Source: Burkholderiaceae bacterium (GTDB taxonomy: Bacteria > Pseudomonadota > Gammaproteobacteria > Burkholderiales > Burkholderiaceae_D). From it: 39,579 nucleotides of DNA. The position numbers and the translations under genes are program-made. The notes under the pieces were generated by a model. That model was not told the origin of the DNA and did not search any database. It saw only the letters and a program-made list of their open reading frames with translations. The stretch spans positions 1-39,579 of the forward strand of contig JAGSYW010000005.1 of NCBI GenBank assembly GCA_018262475.1, in the 5' to 3' direction. Of the stretch, positions 16,734-26,099 are shown one piece after another (position 1 is the first letter of the stretch; every line of letters begins with the position of its first letter).

Positions 16734-17672
16734 TCACGCCGCTTCCAGTTCGCGCGCGGGCGAGAGCTGGTGGCGCACCGTTGCCTCGTCCAGTTCCGCC
16801 GAGCACAGCTGGATGAAGCGGTAGGCGAAACCGCGCAGGTAATGTCCTTGGCGCACGGCAATCCGGGTGGTGTTGCTGTCGAACAAATGCGCGCCGATCA
16901 GGCTGAGCCTGCCATCGCGCTCCGCGTCATAGGCCATCGACGCGACGATGCCGATGCCCAAGCCAAGCTCGACATAGGTCTTGATCACATCAGCATCGAG
17001 TGCCGAGATGACGATGTTAGGCTTGATGCCAGCCTGCTCGAACACGCTGTCGATATTCTGCCGCCCGGTGAAGCCTTCGTGATAGGTGATGATCGGGTAG
17101 GCGGCCAGGTCGGCCAGCGACAGATCCTGCTTGCTTTCCAGCGGATGCCCCTTCGGCACAATCGCCGCGTGCCGCCAGCTATAGTACGGGAATGCAACCA
17201 GCCCCGGCACGTTGGCCAGCGATTCGGTGGCGATACCGAAATCGGCCCGCCCTTCCTGCAGCATCTTGACGATTTCGCCCGGGCTGCACTGGTGCAGCGC
17301 CAGATGCACGTCCGGATAGGCCTGCTTGAACTGCGCCACCACGGGCGGCAGTGCGTAGCGCGCCTGAGAATGGGTCGTGGCAATGGTCAGCTGCCCCTGA
17401 TCGCAATTTACGAACTGCTGCGCCAGCTGCTTGATGTTTTTCGCATCCAGCAGCATCCGCTCGACGATTTCAAGCAATTCCTTGCCCGGCTCGGTCAGCC
17501 CGAGCAGCCGCTTTCCCTTACGCACGAACAGTTCAACCCCAAGCTCGTCTTCCAGATCCTTGATGTGCTTGCTGACCCCTGACTGCGATGTGAACAGCGC
17601 ATTGCCGACATCGGTCAGGTTGTAGTTGCAGCGAATCGTTTCGCGAATGATGCGCAGTTGCTGGAAGTTCAT
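16734..17672 (-). CDS. cysB: LysR-type regulator CysB
   Basis: Start ATG 17672 ([11 protein letters not shown]) gives 312 residues; a TTG three codons upstream is not needed. The winged helix-turn-helix covers about residues 18-60 ([19 protein letters not shown]). The effector domain carries [11 protein letters not shown], typical of CysB/Cbl, which bind acetylserine or sulfate. CysB activates sulfate uptake and reduction genes under sulfur limitation. Its ATG shares four bases (ATGA) with the cysA stop, so the regulator is the last gene of the transporter operon and translationally coupled to it. This implies that CysB levels rise with the operon it probably activates (inference). Confidence 0.92.
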   Translation of the reverse strand: MNFQQLRIIRETIRCNYNLTDVGNALFTSQSGVSKHIKDLEDELGVELFVRKGKRLLGLTEPGKELLEIVERMLLDAKNIKQLAQQFVNCDQGQLTIATTHSQARYALPPVVAQFKQAYPDVHLALHQCSPGEIVKMLQEGRADFGIATESLANVPGLVAFPYYSWRHAAIVPKGHPLESKQDLSLADLAAYPIITYHEGFTGRQNIDSVFEQAGIKPNIVISALDADVIKTYVELGLGIGIVASMAYDAERDGRLSLIGAHLFDSNTTRIAVRQGHYLRGFAYRFIQLCSAELDEATVRHQLSPARELEAA

Positions 17673-18769
17673 ATCACCCAATCCTGTCCGCTGTGTTCAA
17701 ACACTTTCAGTTGCGACGGCACAAGCCGCACCTTGGTGCCGGCGGTCCACTGGCAGCCGTTCGCCTGCAGGCGCGGCAGCTCGACTTCGAAATGCTGCGC
17801 CGGGGCATCATTGCTGGCTTCATTGAACGATGTCAGCTCGATGCGTGAGGTCACGCCGAAGCTCAGCACACGGTCGACCACCGCCGCCACGCCTTCGCCC
17901 TGTTCGGTGTAGGGCACGATATCGAGTTCGTGCGGTCGCGCGAATGCCAGCACCTGCGCGCCCTGCGCCAAATGGCCGGAACCGCCATTGGCCAGGCTGT
18001 GCTGGCCGACCCGGATGTCGTTGCCATCGACCCTGCCCTGGAACAAGTTGACGTTGCCGAGGAAGCCATAAACAAACGGCGTGGCCGGCTTGTCGTACAC
18101 CTCGTTCGGGCTGCCGACCTGCTCCACCTGGCCATGATTCATCAGCACGATCTTGTCCGCTACTTCCAGCGCCTCTTCCTGATCGTGGGTGACGAAAATC
18201 GACGTGATGTGCAGCTCGTCGTGCAGGCTGCGCAGCCAGCGGCGCAATTCCTTGCGCACTTTCGCATCCAGCGCACCGAACGGTTCATCCAGCAGCAGCA
18301 CGCGCGGCTCGACCGCCAGCGCCCGCGCCAGCGCGATCCGCTGCCGCTGGCCGCCGGAGAGCTGCGCCGGGAAGCGATCATGCACCCAATCGAGCTGCAC
18401 CAGTTCCAGCAGTTCGTGCACTTTCTTCTTGATCGCCGCTTCGCTCGGGCGCTGCTTGCGCGGCTTCACCCGCAGGCCGAACGCCACGTTGTCGAACACG
18501 GTCATGTGACGGAACAGCGCGTAATGCTGGAACACGAAGCCGACCTGCCGCTCGCGCACATGGGTGTGCGACGCATCCTCCCCCCCCAGCAGCACCTGAC
18601 CGCTGGTCGGGTTTTCCAGTCCGGCGATGATGCGCAACAGCGTCGTTTTGCCGCAGCCGGACGGCCCCAGGAGCGCGACCAGTTCGCCGTCCGGGAATTC
18701 GAGCGAGACGTCATTTAGCGCGGTGAATCCGCCGAAGGTTTTGTGGATGTTTCTGACTTCGATGCTCAT
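17669..18769 (-). CDS. cysA: Sulfate/thiosulfate ABC transporter ATPase
   Basis: 366 residues. Walker [10 protein letters not shown] at 35-43, Q-loop FQHYALF, signature LSGGQRQR at 137-144, Walker B VLLLDEP ending at 163, H-loop [11 protein letters not shown]-terminal TOBE-like regulatory region follows from about residue 240 ([20 protein letters not shown], then beta-rich). It energises sulfate and thiosulfate import through CysT-CysW. GAGGTAA precedes the ATG; three bases separate it from the cysW stop and four bases overlap cysB. Confidence 0.94.
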   Translation of the reverse strand: MSIEVRNIHKTFGGFTALNDVSLEFPDGELVALLGPSGCGKTTLLRIIAGLENPTSGQVLLGGEDASHTHVRERQVGFVFQHYALFRHMTVFDNVAFGLRVKPRKQRPSEAAIKKKVHELLELVQLDWVHDRFPAQLSGGQRQRIALARALAVEPRVLLLDEPFGALDAKVRKELRRWLRSLHDELHITSIFVTHDQEEALEVADKIVLMNHGQVEQVGSPNEVYDKPATPFVYGFLGNVNLFQGRVDGNDIRVGQHSLANGGSGHLAQGAQVLAFARPHELDIVPYTEQGEGVAAVVDRVLSFGVTSRIELTSFNEASNDAPAQHFEVELPRLQANGCQWTAGTKVRLVPSQLKVFEHSGQDWVI

Positions 18770-18772
18770 GGC

Positions 18773-19660
18773 TTACCTCTGTTGTTGTAGTTCGATAATC
18801 GGCGATGCGTGAATCTCGGCATGCATCCGCCATTCGACCCAGGTTTTCACCGCCAGCGTCAACAGCGCCAGCAATGCCAGGATCGAGGCCACCGCAAATG
18901 CAGCAGCAAAGTTGTATTCGTTGTACAAAATCTCGACATGCAGCGGAATCGTGTTGGTGAAGCCGCGGATGTGGCCGGACACGACCGACACCGCGCCGAA
19001 CTCGCCCATCGCGCGCGCATTGCACAAAATCACGCCATACAGCAGGCCCCACTTGATGTTCGGCAATGTCACCTTCCAGAACGTTTGCCAGCCGCTGGCG
19101 CCGAGCACGGTCGCCGCTTCCTCTTCCTCGCACCCCTGCGCCTCCATCAACGGAATCAATTCACGCGCCACGAACGGGAAGGTGACGAAAATCGTGGCCA
19201 GCACGATGCCCGGCACGGCAAAAACAATCTTGATGTCGTGCGCATCCAGCCACGGGCCGAACCAGCCCTGCGCGCCAAACACCAGCACATAAATCAGGCC
19301 GGCAATCACCGGCGAAACCGAAAACGGCAAGTCGATCAAGGTCAGCAGAATGTGCTTGCCGCGAAAATCGAACTTGGTGATCGCCCAGGCGGCAGCCACG
19401 CCAAAAATCAGATTCAGCGGCACCGAAATCGCGGCCGCGATCAGCGTCAATTTGATCGACGCCAGCGCATCCGGTTCGACAATCGCCTGCCAGTACGCTT
19501 CCCAGCCCTTGCGCAACGCTTCGGCAAACACCGAGAACAGGGGCAGCAGCAGGAAGAAGGCAAAGAACACCAGCGAGATGCCAATCAGCGCCCATTTGAA
19601 CCAGCCCGGTTCGCGGCTGGCGGCGTTCTTCTCAAAGCGGGAAAGTGTGTTCGTTGCCAT
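18773..19660 (-). CDS. cysW: Sulfate/thiosulfate ABC transporter permease CysW
   Basis: 295 residues, six predicted hydrophobic segments. The cytoplasmic EAA loop reads ...[31 protein letters not shown], the ATPase-docking motif of binding-protein-dependent permeases. [17 protein letters not shown] and [15 protein letters not shown] are characteristic of CysW. An AGGAGGG site precedes the ATG, which starts one base after the cysT stop. It forms the inner-membrane channel with CysT. Confidence 0.93.
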   Translation of the reverse strand: MATNTLSRFEKNAASREPGWFKWALIGISLVFFAFFLLLPLFSVFAEALRKGWEAYWQAIVEPDALASIKLTLIAAAISVPLNLIFGVAAAWAITKFDFRGKHILLTLIDLPFSVSPVIAGLIYVLVFGAQGWFGPWLDAHDIKIVFAVPGIVLATIFVTFPFVARELIPLMEAQGCEEEEAATVLGASGWQTFWKVTLPNIKWGLLYGVILCNARAMGEFGAVSVVSGHIRGFTNTIPLHVEILYNEYNFAAAFAVASILALLALLTLAVKTWVEWRMHAEIHASPIIELQQQR

Positions 19661-19661
19661 C

Positions 19662-20495
19662 TCAAGCCCTCCTTCCGGTGCGTTTGGCGGTCCATGCCTG
19701 CAGGCCGTTAATCGCCAGCAGCAACAGCAGAGAAATCACCAGCATCGACACCGCAATCGCAGTCGCGCCTTCATAGTCATACTGTTCCAGCTTGGTGATA
19801 ATCAGCAGCGGCGTAATTTCCGACACCATCGGGATGTTGCCGGCAATGAAAATCACCGAACCGTATTCGCCCACCGCGCGGGCAAATGCCAGCGCGAAAC
19901 CAGTCAGAATCGCGGGGAACAGAATCGGCAGCACCACATGGCGGAAGGTTTGCCAGCGGCTGGCACCGAGGCTGGCCGCTGCTTCTTCCAGTTCGGTTTC
20001 CAGATCTTCCAGCACCGGTTGCACGGTACGCACCACGAACGGCAGCCCAATGAACACCAGCGCAATCAGGATGCCCAGCGGCGTGAACGCCACCTTGATC
20101 CCCAGCGATTCCAGATACTGTCCGACCCAGCCATTTTGCGAATACAGCGCGGTCAGTGCGATGCCGGTCACGGCGGTCGGCAGCGCGAATGGCAGATCGA
20201 CTAACGCATCGACCAGACGCTTGCCGGGGAAGGTGTAGCGCACCAGCACCCAGGCCAGCGTCAGGCCAAACAAAGCATTGATCAGGCCGGCCAGCAGAGC
20301 CGCGCCGAAACTCAGCTTGTACGACGCGACCACGTTCGGCGCTGAAACCACTTCCCAGAAGCCGGCCAGGCCGAGGTTGCCGGATTTGATGATGACTGCT
20401 GCCAGCGGAATCAGCACAATCAGCGACAGATAAACCAGCGTGTAGCCAACCGACAGGTTAAAACCGGGGAACACGCGACGCGATGCGGCAAACAT
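19662..20495 (-). CDS. cysT: Sulfate/thiosulfate ABC transporter permease CysT
   Basis: 277 residues (also called CysU). Six hydrophobic segments, with [19 protein letters not shown] and the EAA loop [35 protein letters not shown] is the family motif near the C-terminus. Its ATG overlaps the stop of sbp in a TAATG junction, so it is translated together with the binding protein. Confidence 0.93.
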   Translation of the reverse strand: MFAASRRVFPGFNLSVGYTLVYLSLIVLIPLAAVIIKSGNLGLAGFWEVVSAPNVVASYKLSFGAALLAGLINALFGLTLAWVLVRYTFPGKRLVDALVDLPFALPTAVTGIALTALYSQNGWVGQYLESLGIKVAFTPLGILIALVFIGLPFVVRTVQPVLEDLETELEEAAASLGASRWQTFRHVVLPILFPAILTGFALAFARAVGEYGSVIFIAGNIPMVSEITPLLIITKLEQYDYEGATAIAVSMLVISLLLLLAINGLQAWTAKRTGRRA

Positions 20496-21493
20496 TAGCG
20501 CCTCCGTGCGATCTGGTCATACACGCCGCCATCGGCGAAGTGCTTTTCATGCGCCGCGGCCCAGCCGCCGAGCAGGCTTTCCACCGTGAAGGTTTTCACT
20601 GCCGGGAAGCGCTTGGCGTACTTCTTGAAAACGGCCGGGTTCTTGGGCCGCAAGTGATGCTTGGCGATGATCTCCTGCCCCTGGTTCGAGAACAGGAAGT
20701 TCAGGTACGCCTTGGCCTGCTTCGTCGTGCCGCGTTTCGCCACCACGCCATCGACCACCGCCACCGGCGCCGGCGCTTCGATCGTCAACGACGGATAGAC
20801 GATATCAAACTTGCCCGCGCCAACTTCCTGCTCGATCAGGTGCGCCTCGTTCTCGAACGTGACCAGCACATCGCCAATCCCGCGCTGGGTGAAAGTGGTG
20901 GTCGCGCCGCGGCCACCGCCATCGAGCACCGGCACGTTGGCAAACAGTTTCGCCACAAAATCCTTCGCTCCGACTTCGCTCCTGGTTTTCTGCAGCGCAT
21001 AGCCCCAGGCGGCCAGATAGGTGTAGCGACCGTTGCCGGTCAGCTTCGGATTCGGCACGATGACCTTCAAGCCGCTTTGGGTCAGATCGCTCCAGTCCTT
21101 GATACCTTTCGGGTTGCCCTTGCGCACCAAGAACACGCTGACGCTGGAATACGGCGCCGCATCATGCGGGAATGCCTTGCGCCAATTCTTGTTCACCAGT
21201 CCGCCGCGAGTGAACAGGATGTCGATATCCGGCGCCTGGTTCATCGTGATCACGTCCGCCTGCAAGCCGGCGATGATCGCCCCTGCCTGTTTGCTTGAGC
21301 CGCCGTGCGATTGCTTGATGTTCAGCGTTTCGCCGGTTTTCGCCTTCCACGAGGCGGCGAACGCCGGGTTGATGTCCTTATAGAGTTCGCGCGCCACATC
21401 GTACGACACGTTTAGCAGCGTGGTTTGCGCAAACGCGCTGGCTGACAATGTTGCCGCCAGCGCCAGTGCCAGAATTTTGGGTAACCGTTTCAT
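20495..21493 (-). CDS. sbp: Periplasmic sulfate-binding protein, first gene of cys operon
   Basis: Start ATG 21493 gives 332 residues with a standard signal peptide (MKRLPKILALALAATLSASAFAQ). The longer frame back to 21541 would begin inside the -10 box and is rejected. [30 protein letters not shown] and GGRGATTTF are the family's anion-binding and structural motifs. It delivers sulfate to CysTWA, encoded directly after it. It is a paralogue of the protein at 7813-8808, with the same opening motif but clear divergence elsewhere. Confidence 0.94.
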   Translation of the reverse strand: MKRLPKILALALAATLSASAFAQTTLLNVSYDVARELYKDINPAFAASWKAKTGETLNIKQSHGGSSKQAGAIIAGLQADVITMNQAPDIDILFTRGGLVNKNWRKAFPHDAAPYSSVSVFLVRKGNPKGIKDWSDLTQSGLKVIVPNPKLTGNGRYTYLAAWGYALQKTRSEVGAKDFVAKLFANVPVLDGGGRGATTTFTQRGIGDVLVTFENEAHLIEQEVGAGKFDIVYPSLTIEAPAPVAVVDGVVAKRGTTKQAKAYLNFLFSNQGQEIIAKHHLRPKNPAVFKKYAKRFPAVKTFTVESLLGGWAAAHEKHFADGGVYDQIARRR

Positions 21494-21540
21494 TTCAATC
21501 CTCCAGATTCGTTGGTTGGATTGAATTGTAGGCAACCCCA

Positions 21541-21576
21541 CTTATATGCAGAACGATTGATTAATCATTTGCTTAT
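21541..21576 (-). promoter_or_regulatory. Probable CysB-type operator and promoter of sbp-cysTWAB
   Basis: Read on the minus strand from 21576: ATAAGCAAATGA (21576-21565), TCGTT (21556-21552), TATAAG (21546-21541). The spacing is identical to that upstream of the other sbp gene. The -10 lies about 48 bp before the ATG at 21493. A 10-bp palindrome TGATTAATCA (21558-21567) lies within the site, and CTTATAT recurs 31 bp apart (21541 and 21572), about three helical turns. No strong -35 is present. Confidence 0.65.
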
Positions 21577-21984
21577 ATCAAAATCGTTATTTTAAATAAG
21601 GCCAGCGGCGAAGGTCCGCCGCATCATGCCGGCATAAATGATGGATTGATTGGGGGTATATAACAAAAATACCACTCTTGGCCACAGATTTGCTGGCTGT
21701 TTTTAGATACTGGGGTGAGTATATTTTTTTACCTTATTGAACAAAAATCCATTTTCGTTCAATTATTTTTGACCTGTACGGCCTACCTTACGCCGGTCTG
21801 GCTTGGCTGCTCACAATGCACCAGGCCGATTTTTATCCGCCAGCGTGAAGCCGAAGGGCAGCGTCTTGCACTCGCATTTTTGGGCCTACCTTTTTTGGCG
21901 ACGCAAAAAGGTAGGTAACGGTCGGACTACCCCCGGCATGTTTGAACTCCTACGATGCATGCCAAGGGCGTCAAGAGTAAGTCG
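21577..21984. other. Long intergenic region upstream of the cys operon
   Basis: About 400 bp without a credible gene. The part next to the operon is A+T-rich and continues the regulatory region. The rest holds short T-runs and the inverted repeat at 21885-21915. Confidence 0.4.
21885..21915. repeat. 11-bp perfect inverted repeat
   Basis: CCTACCTTTTT (21885-21895) and AAAAAGGTAGG (21905-21915) flank a nine-base loop TGGCGACGC. The flanking region (21700-21960) contains no gene and has mixed composition. It could act as a terminator for the convergent minus-strand secreted-protein gene ending at 21985, or be part of a dispersed intergenic repeat; only a genome-wide search would tell. Confidence 0.5.
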
Positions 21985-22776
21985 TTAGCGAGGATCGGGC
22001 ACGTAGCCGCCTGGAAATGCTTGCGGTTCGCGCGGCTTGGGCGGGTGCGACGGAATGATGCCGCGTGCGACCAAATTCGCCCGGCTGTCGTAGTAGATGC
22101 GCACGACTTGCGCCGGCAAATGGCTGTCGCGGCGGAAATCGACCGTGCGGCTGGGCGCACCAATCCGTTCGCCGTGACCGGTGCCGAGACTTTCAGTGGT
22201 CGGTGCCGGACTTGCTGCCGGAGCAGGCGCGGCTTTTTTCGCTGCCTTTTTCACCGTACTGCGCGGCACTTCCTGCGCACTCAAGTCAGCCGGTTGCGGC
22301 GGAGGCGGTGGCGGCGGCACATATTCGCGGAACACCGCCACGCCAATCACGCCAACATTGTCCGGCCGGTCAGTGCGCGCCGCGTAGCTGTCGGACAACC
22401 GGGTGAAATAGAACGCCGCCACTTCGTTCTGGCTCTTGCGCCAGCCAGCTACTTCGGTCCGGCGCCACGGCTGCAGCACGTAGCCGCGCTGTGATGTGGC
22501 CGCGGTTTCACCGCTAATCGCGTTCACGCCATCGACCGACAGCACTGTCAGCACGCGGCCGCCGGATTTGTTGCGGATGTGTACCGCATATCGGTTGCCC
22601 GGCGTGCCGGCAACATACAACTTGCCTTCATGCTGCCACGTTTCCAGCACATGGCCAGTGGTGCGATCGACGACTTTCACATCCACCAGTTGCGGCTGCG
22701 GACGTTTCGGCGGGGTGGCGCTGGCGGGTGCAATCGCAGTTGCGGCCAGCATCATCAGGGCTATCAGACGCTTCAT
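21985..22776 (-). CDS. Secreted protein of unknown function with proline-rich linker
   Basis: Start ATG 22776 follows AAAGGAGCG, a strong ribosome-binding site; the longer frame to 22824 lacks one. 263 residues: signal peptide (MKRLIALMMLAATAIAPASA); a beta-rich domain of about 110 residues (VKVVDRTTGHVLETWQHEGKLYV... through GVIGVAVFREY); a run of prolines; a lysine/alanine-rich linker (KKAAKKAAPAPAAS); and a C-terminal region with IYYDSRANLVARGII. I do not recognise a named family. Conserved aromatic and charged residues in the first domain suggest a folded periplasmic or surface domain. It is monocistronic. Confidence 0.72.
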   Translation of the reverse strand: MKRLIALMMLAATAIAPASATPPKRPQPQLVDVKVVDRTTGHVLETWQHEGKLYVAGTPGNRYAVHIRNKSGGRVLTVLSVDGVNAISGETAATSQRGYVLQPWRRTEVAGWRKSQNEVAAFYFTRLSDSYAARTDRPDNVGVIGVAVFREYVPPPPPPPQPADLSAQEVPRSTVKKAAKKAAPAPAASPAPTTESLGTGHGERIGAPSRTVDFRRDSHLPAQVVRIYYDSRANLVARGIIPSHPPKPREPQAFPGGYVPDPR

Positions 22777-22911
22777 AACGCTCCTTTGGCAAATGACAAG
22801 ATGGAATGAAAAACAATCGTGCATCAGCTCAGGTCATTCTGCCACCGAATCGATCAAACCTACTCCAGCCAGCCGCAGGAAATAGTAACGAGGCGTAACG
22901 CCGCCTCTGGC

Positions 22912-24102
22912 TCAGCGTGCCAGCAGGAATTCCTGCGCCAGCTTCACCCAGTAAGTCACACCCAGCGGGATCAGGCCATCGTTGAAGTCATAGCGCGGAT
23001 GGTGCAGGTTGCACGGATTACCGTCGAGGTCGTCGCGGTGTTCGTCGCGCCCGCTGGCGATGAAGACGTAGCAGCCTGGCAGCTCCTGCAGGAAATAGGC
23101 AAAATCCTCGGCGCCCATCGTCGGCTCCATGTTCGCATTCACGTTGCCCTGACCAACGATGCTTTCCAGCACGCCAACCGCAAATGCGGTTTCGGCCGCA
23201 TGATTCACCAGCGCCGGATAGCCGCGGCGGAAGTGGAAATCGACCGTGGCGCCAAACGCCGCCGCCGTGTGCTCGGCAATTTCGCGCATCCTTCGCTCGA
23301 TCAGATCGAGCACTTCCGGATCGTAATTGCGCACGGTGCCGATCAGGCTCGCGTCCGGCGGAATCACGTTGAAAGCACTGCCGGCATGAATCTGCGTCAG
23401 GGACAGCACCGCTGCCTTATGCGGATTCTTGTTGCGGGTGATGATGGTCTGCCAGCTTTGCGCAATCTGCACCGCCGTCATCACCGGATCGACGCTGCGT
23501 TGCGGATGCGCCGCGTGGCTGCCGCGCCCCTTGATCGTGACGCGGAAGGTATTGCTGGCGGCCATCATCGGTCCGACGCGCACGCCGAAGGTGCCATGAT
23601 CGTGCACCGGCCAGTTGTGCATGCCGAAGATCGCATCCAGCGGAAATTGCTCCAGCAGGCCGTCGTCGATCATCCGCTTGGCGCCGCCGGCGCTTTCCTC
23701 CGCCGGCTGGAATATCAGCACCACCTTGCCGGCGAAATCGCGGTGGCGCGACAGCCAGTGCGCCGCGCCCAGCAGCATCGCGGTATGCCCGTCATGGCCG
23801 CAGGCATGCATCCGCCCCTCATGCTTCGAAGCGTGCTCAAATGTGTTCATCTCCTTCATCGGCAGCGCATCCATGTCGGCGCGCAAGCCGATCGTCCTGC
23901 CCTCTCCGCTGCCAGCAATCACGCCGACCACGCCGGTACCGCCCAGCCCGCGCTTGACCGGAATGCCCCATTCAGTCAGCTTGGCGGCCACCAGATCCGA
24001 TGTGCGGTGCTCTTCATAACCAAGCTCAGGATGCGCGTGGATGTCGCGGCGGATAGTTTGCAGTTCGTCGAGAAAACCGGCGGGAAAGTCGAGCAGGTTC
24101 AT
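22912..24102 (-). CDS. M20-family amidohydrolase (hippurate hydrolase-like)
   Basis: Start ATG 24102 behind TCGGAGAC gives 396 residues, the standard length. M20D metallopeptidase features: the RRDIHAHPELGYEE opening, ADMDALP, metal ligands in MHACGHDGHTAMLLG (Cys101, His103), the catalytic EE pair in FQPAEESAGGA (135-136), and MGAEDFAYFL near the end. Such enzymes cleave N-acyl amino acids such as hippurate, indole-acetyl amino acids or N-acetyl amino acids; the exact substrate cannot be read. It is divergent from ribD. Confidence 0.88.
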   Translation of the reverse strand: MNLLDFPAGFLDELQTIRRDIHAHPELGYEEHRTSDLVAAKLTEWGIPVKRGLGGTGVVGVIAGSGEGRTIGLRADMDALPMKEMNTFEHASKHEGRMHACGHDGHTAMLLGAAHWLSRHRDFAGKVVLIFQPAEESAGGAKRMIDDGLLEQFPLDAIFGMHNWPVHDHGTFGVRVGPMMAASNTFRVTIKGRGSHAAHPQRSVDPVMTAVQIAQSWQTIITRNKNPHKAAVLSLTQIHAGSAFNVIPPDASLIGTVRNYDPEVLDLIERRMREIAEHTAAAFGATVDFHFRRGYPALVNHAAETAFAVGVLESIVGQGNVNANMEPTMGAEDFAYFLQELPGCYVFIASGRDEHRDDLDGNPCNLHHPRYDFNDGLIPLGVTYWVKLAQEFLLAR

Positions 24103-24171
24103 GCTGTCTCCGAAATCGTGATGCAAACGGCTATGGTAGTCCAAATTCACGCCGGCGAAAAAGCGATTGCA

Positions 24172-24198
24172 ACAGTTTGCAGTAAACTGTCTTTTTTT
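24172..24198 (+). terminator. Terminator-like hairpin in the ribD leader
   Basis: Perfect stem ACAGTTT (24172-24178) / AAACTGT (24184-24190), loop GCAGT, then C and seven T. It points towards ribD, whose start codon is 24 bp further. No gene ends upstream on the plus strand, so it would terminate a leader transcript (attenuator) or a short RNA. It does not resemble an FMN riboswitch. Confidence 0.5.
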
Positions 24199-24221
24199 CC
24201 CGAATTCTCAATCGACCAGCC

Positions 24222-25325
24222 GTGAAAATTTGTGATCATCAGCAAGGCATGGGGCAGGCGCTGCTCTGGGCCGCGAAAGGCATGAACACCACGTCGCCGA
24301 ACCCGCGCGTCGGCTGCGTCATCGTCAAGCAAGGACGCGTCATCGGCGCCGGCCACACACAGCCGGTCGGACAGGCACATGCCGAAATTCAGGCGCTGAA
24401 TGACGCCCGCGCCAACGGGCACGACGTCAGTGGCGCGACCGTGTATGTCAACCTTGAGCCGTGCAGCCACTTTGGCCGCACACCGCCATGCGTTGATGCG
24501 CTGATTGAAGCCAAGGTGAAGCGGGTCGTGGTCGCACTCAAGGATCCGTACCCGGAAGTGGCCGGGCGCGGGCTGGAAAAGCTGCGCGAAGCCGGCATTC
24601 TGGTGCTGACCGACGTGCGGCCGGAAGAAGCGCGCGAAATCAACATCGGCTTTTTGTCGCGCTTCGAACGCGGCCTGCCGTGGGTGCGGCTGAAACTCGC
24701 CGCCAGCCTCGACGGCAAGACGGCCCTCAACAACGGTCAGAGCCAGTGGATCACCTCGCAGCCGGCGCGCAACGACGGCCACCTGTGGCGCGCACGCGCC
24801 TGCGCGATTCTGACCGGCATCGGCACCGTGCAGGCGGACGATCCGCAACTGACGGTGCGCGCCATTGAAACGCCGCGCCAGCCGCGCCGCATTGTGCTCG
24901 ACAGCGCGCTCGAGATCGACCCGAACGCAAAAGTGCTCGACGGTGGCGGCACCTGGATCGTCGCCGCGCAATCGAACCCGGCCAAGGAAGCGGCGCTACG
25001 CGAACAGGGCGCGGAAATCATCCTGCTGCCCGGCGAAGATGGCCAGGTTGATCTGAAAGGGCTGATGCGTGAACTGGCAAAACGTCACATCAACGAATTG
25101 CATGTCGAAGCCGGCGCGCGGCTGAATGGCGCGCTGCTGGCGCAAGGCTGCGTGGACGAACTGCTGCTATACCTCGCGCCCAGCATTCTCGGCGAGGCGC
25201 AGCCGATGTTCGCACTGCCCGCGCTCTCCAGCCTGGCCGGCAAGCACTCGCTCCATTTCCGCGACATAGCGCAGATCGGCGACGACCTGCGCATCATCGC
25301 CCGAATCCAACATCAACAACCATAA
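24222..25325 (+). CDS. ribD: Bifunctional riboflavin deaminase/reductase RibD
   Basis: 367 residues. The N-terminal zinc deaminase domain has HAE (53-55) and PCSHFGRTPPC (80-90), with the zinc ligands His53, Cys81 and Cys90. The C-terminal reductase domain (about 147-365) has KLAASLDGKTA, GIGTVQADDPQLT and HVEAGARLNGALL. It converts the GTP-derived pyrimidine to the ribitylaminouracil phosphate precursor. The start used is GTG 24222; the residues that follow (CDHQQGMGQALLWAAKG) align with the usual family N-terminus, but an ATG at 24249 is an alternative and neither has a strong ribosome-binding site. ribE follows after 21 bp. Confidence 0.9.
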   Translation: MKICDHQQGMGQALLWAAKGMNTTSPNPRVGCVIVKQGRVIGAGHTQPVGQAHAEIQALNDARANGHDVSGATVYVNLEPCSHFGRTPPCVDALIEAKVKRVVVALKDPYPEVAGRGLEKLREAGILVLTDVRPEEAREINIGFLSRFERGLPWVRLKLAASLDGKTALNNGQSQWITSQPARNDGHLWRARACAILTGIGTVQADDPQLTVRAIETPRQPRRIVLDSALEIDPNAKVLDGGGTWIVAAQSNPAKEAALREQGAEIILLPGEDGQVDLKGLMRELAKRHINELHVEAGARLNGALLAQGCVDELLLYLAPSILGEAQPMFALPALSSLAGKHSLHFRDIAQIGDDLRIIARIQHQQP

Positions 25326-25346
25326 TCCGAGAAAACAGGAACCATC

Positions 25347-25958
25347 ATGTTTACAGGCATCGTCGCCGCCACCGGCAAAATCACTTCCGTTCAACCACAG
25401 GGCACTGGCAATGACGCCGGCGTGCGCCTGACCATCGATTCCGGCAGCCTGCCGATGGACGATGTCGCCGTCGGCGACTCGATCGCCATCAATGGCGCCT
25501 GCATGACCGTGGTCGAAAAGACCGCCAGCGGTTTCAAAATCGACGTCTCGCGCGAAAGCCTGAACCGCACCGCCGGGCTGGACGGCTTGAATGAAGTCAA
25601 TCTGGAAAAGGCGATGACGATGGCCGACCGGCTCGGCGGTCACATGGTATCCGGCCATGTCGATGGTCTTGGCACCGTGAAGAAGTTCGAGCCGGTGGCC
25701 GAATCGCACGAACTGGTGCTGGAAGCGCCGCGCGAACTGGCGAAATATTTTGCCTACAAAGGCTCGGTCACGGTCAACGGCGTGTCACTGACGGTCAATA
25801 GTGTCGAAGACACCGCCACCGGCTGCCTGTTCTCGATCAACCTGATCCCGCACACGGTCGCTGTCACCACGCTGAAGCACCTGCAACCGGGCAGCAAGGT
25901 CAATCTGGAAGTCGATCTGATCGCACGCTATGTCGAGCGGATGATGAATGTGAAATGA
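25347..25958 (+). CDS. ribE: Riboflavin synthase alpha chain
   Basis: 203 residues, normal length. Two lumazine-binding beta-barrel repeats (about 1-97 and 98-195): MFTGIV at the start, INGACMTV in the first and VNGVSLTV in the second, plus GGHMVSGHVDG at the junction. It dismutates two dimethyl-ribityllumazines to riboflavin. An AGGAACC site precedes the ATG. Operon with ribD. Confidence 0.94.
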   Translation: MFTGIVAATGKITSVQPQGTGNDAGVRLTIDSGSLPMDDVAVGDSIAINGACMTVVEKTASGFKIDVSRESLNRTAGLDGLNEVNLEKAMTMADRLGGHMVSGHVDGLGTVKKFEPVAESHELVLEAPRELAKYFAYKGSVTVNGVSLTVNSVEDTATGCLFSINLIPHTVAVTTLKHLQPGSKVNLEVDLIARYVERMMNVK

Positions 25959-26033
25959 TGGCAAAAACTGCCTGTCCGCCTGGTATGCCCAACATCGCCA
26001 TTACCCGGTCGAGGCGCCCTACTCCCGCATGAA

Positions 26034-26067
26034 AAAACCCCGTCAGACTTGCGCCTGACGGGGTTTT
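26034..26067. terminator. Bidirectional terminator between ribE and the fdh operon
   Basis: Perfect 13-bp stem (26034-26046 with 26055-26067) with an eight-base loop. AAAA on the left and TTTT on the right let it work for both convergent transcripts. Confidence 0.85.
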
Positions 26068-26099
26068 ATTTTGCCTGGTCGAAACGGGTGGCTACGCGC

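Noticed and set aside
16644-17582. 312-codon plus-strand frame opposite cysB
   Set aside because: Shadow of a clear LysR regulator; no independent support.
22819-24225. 468-codon plus-strand frame opposite the M20 amidohydrolase
   Set aside because: Composition dominated by H, R, A, V; the minus strand carries all M20 motifs.
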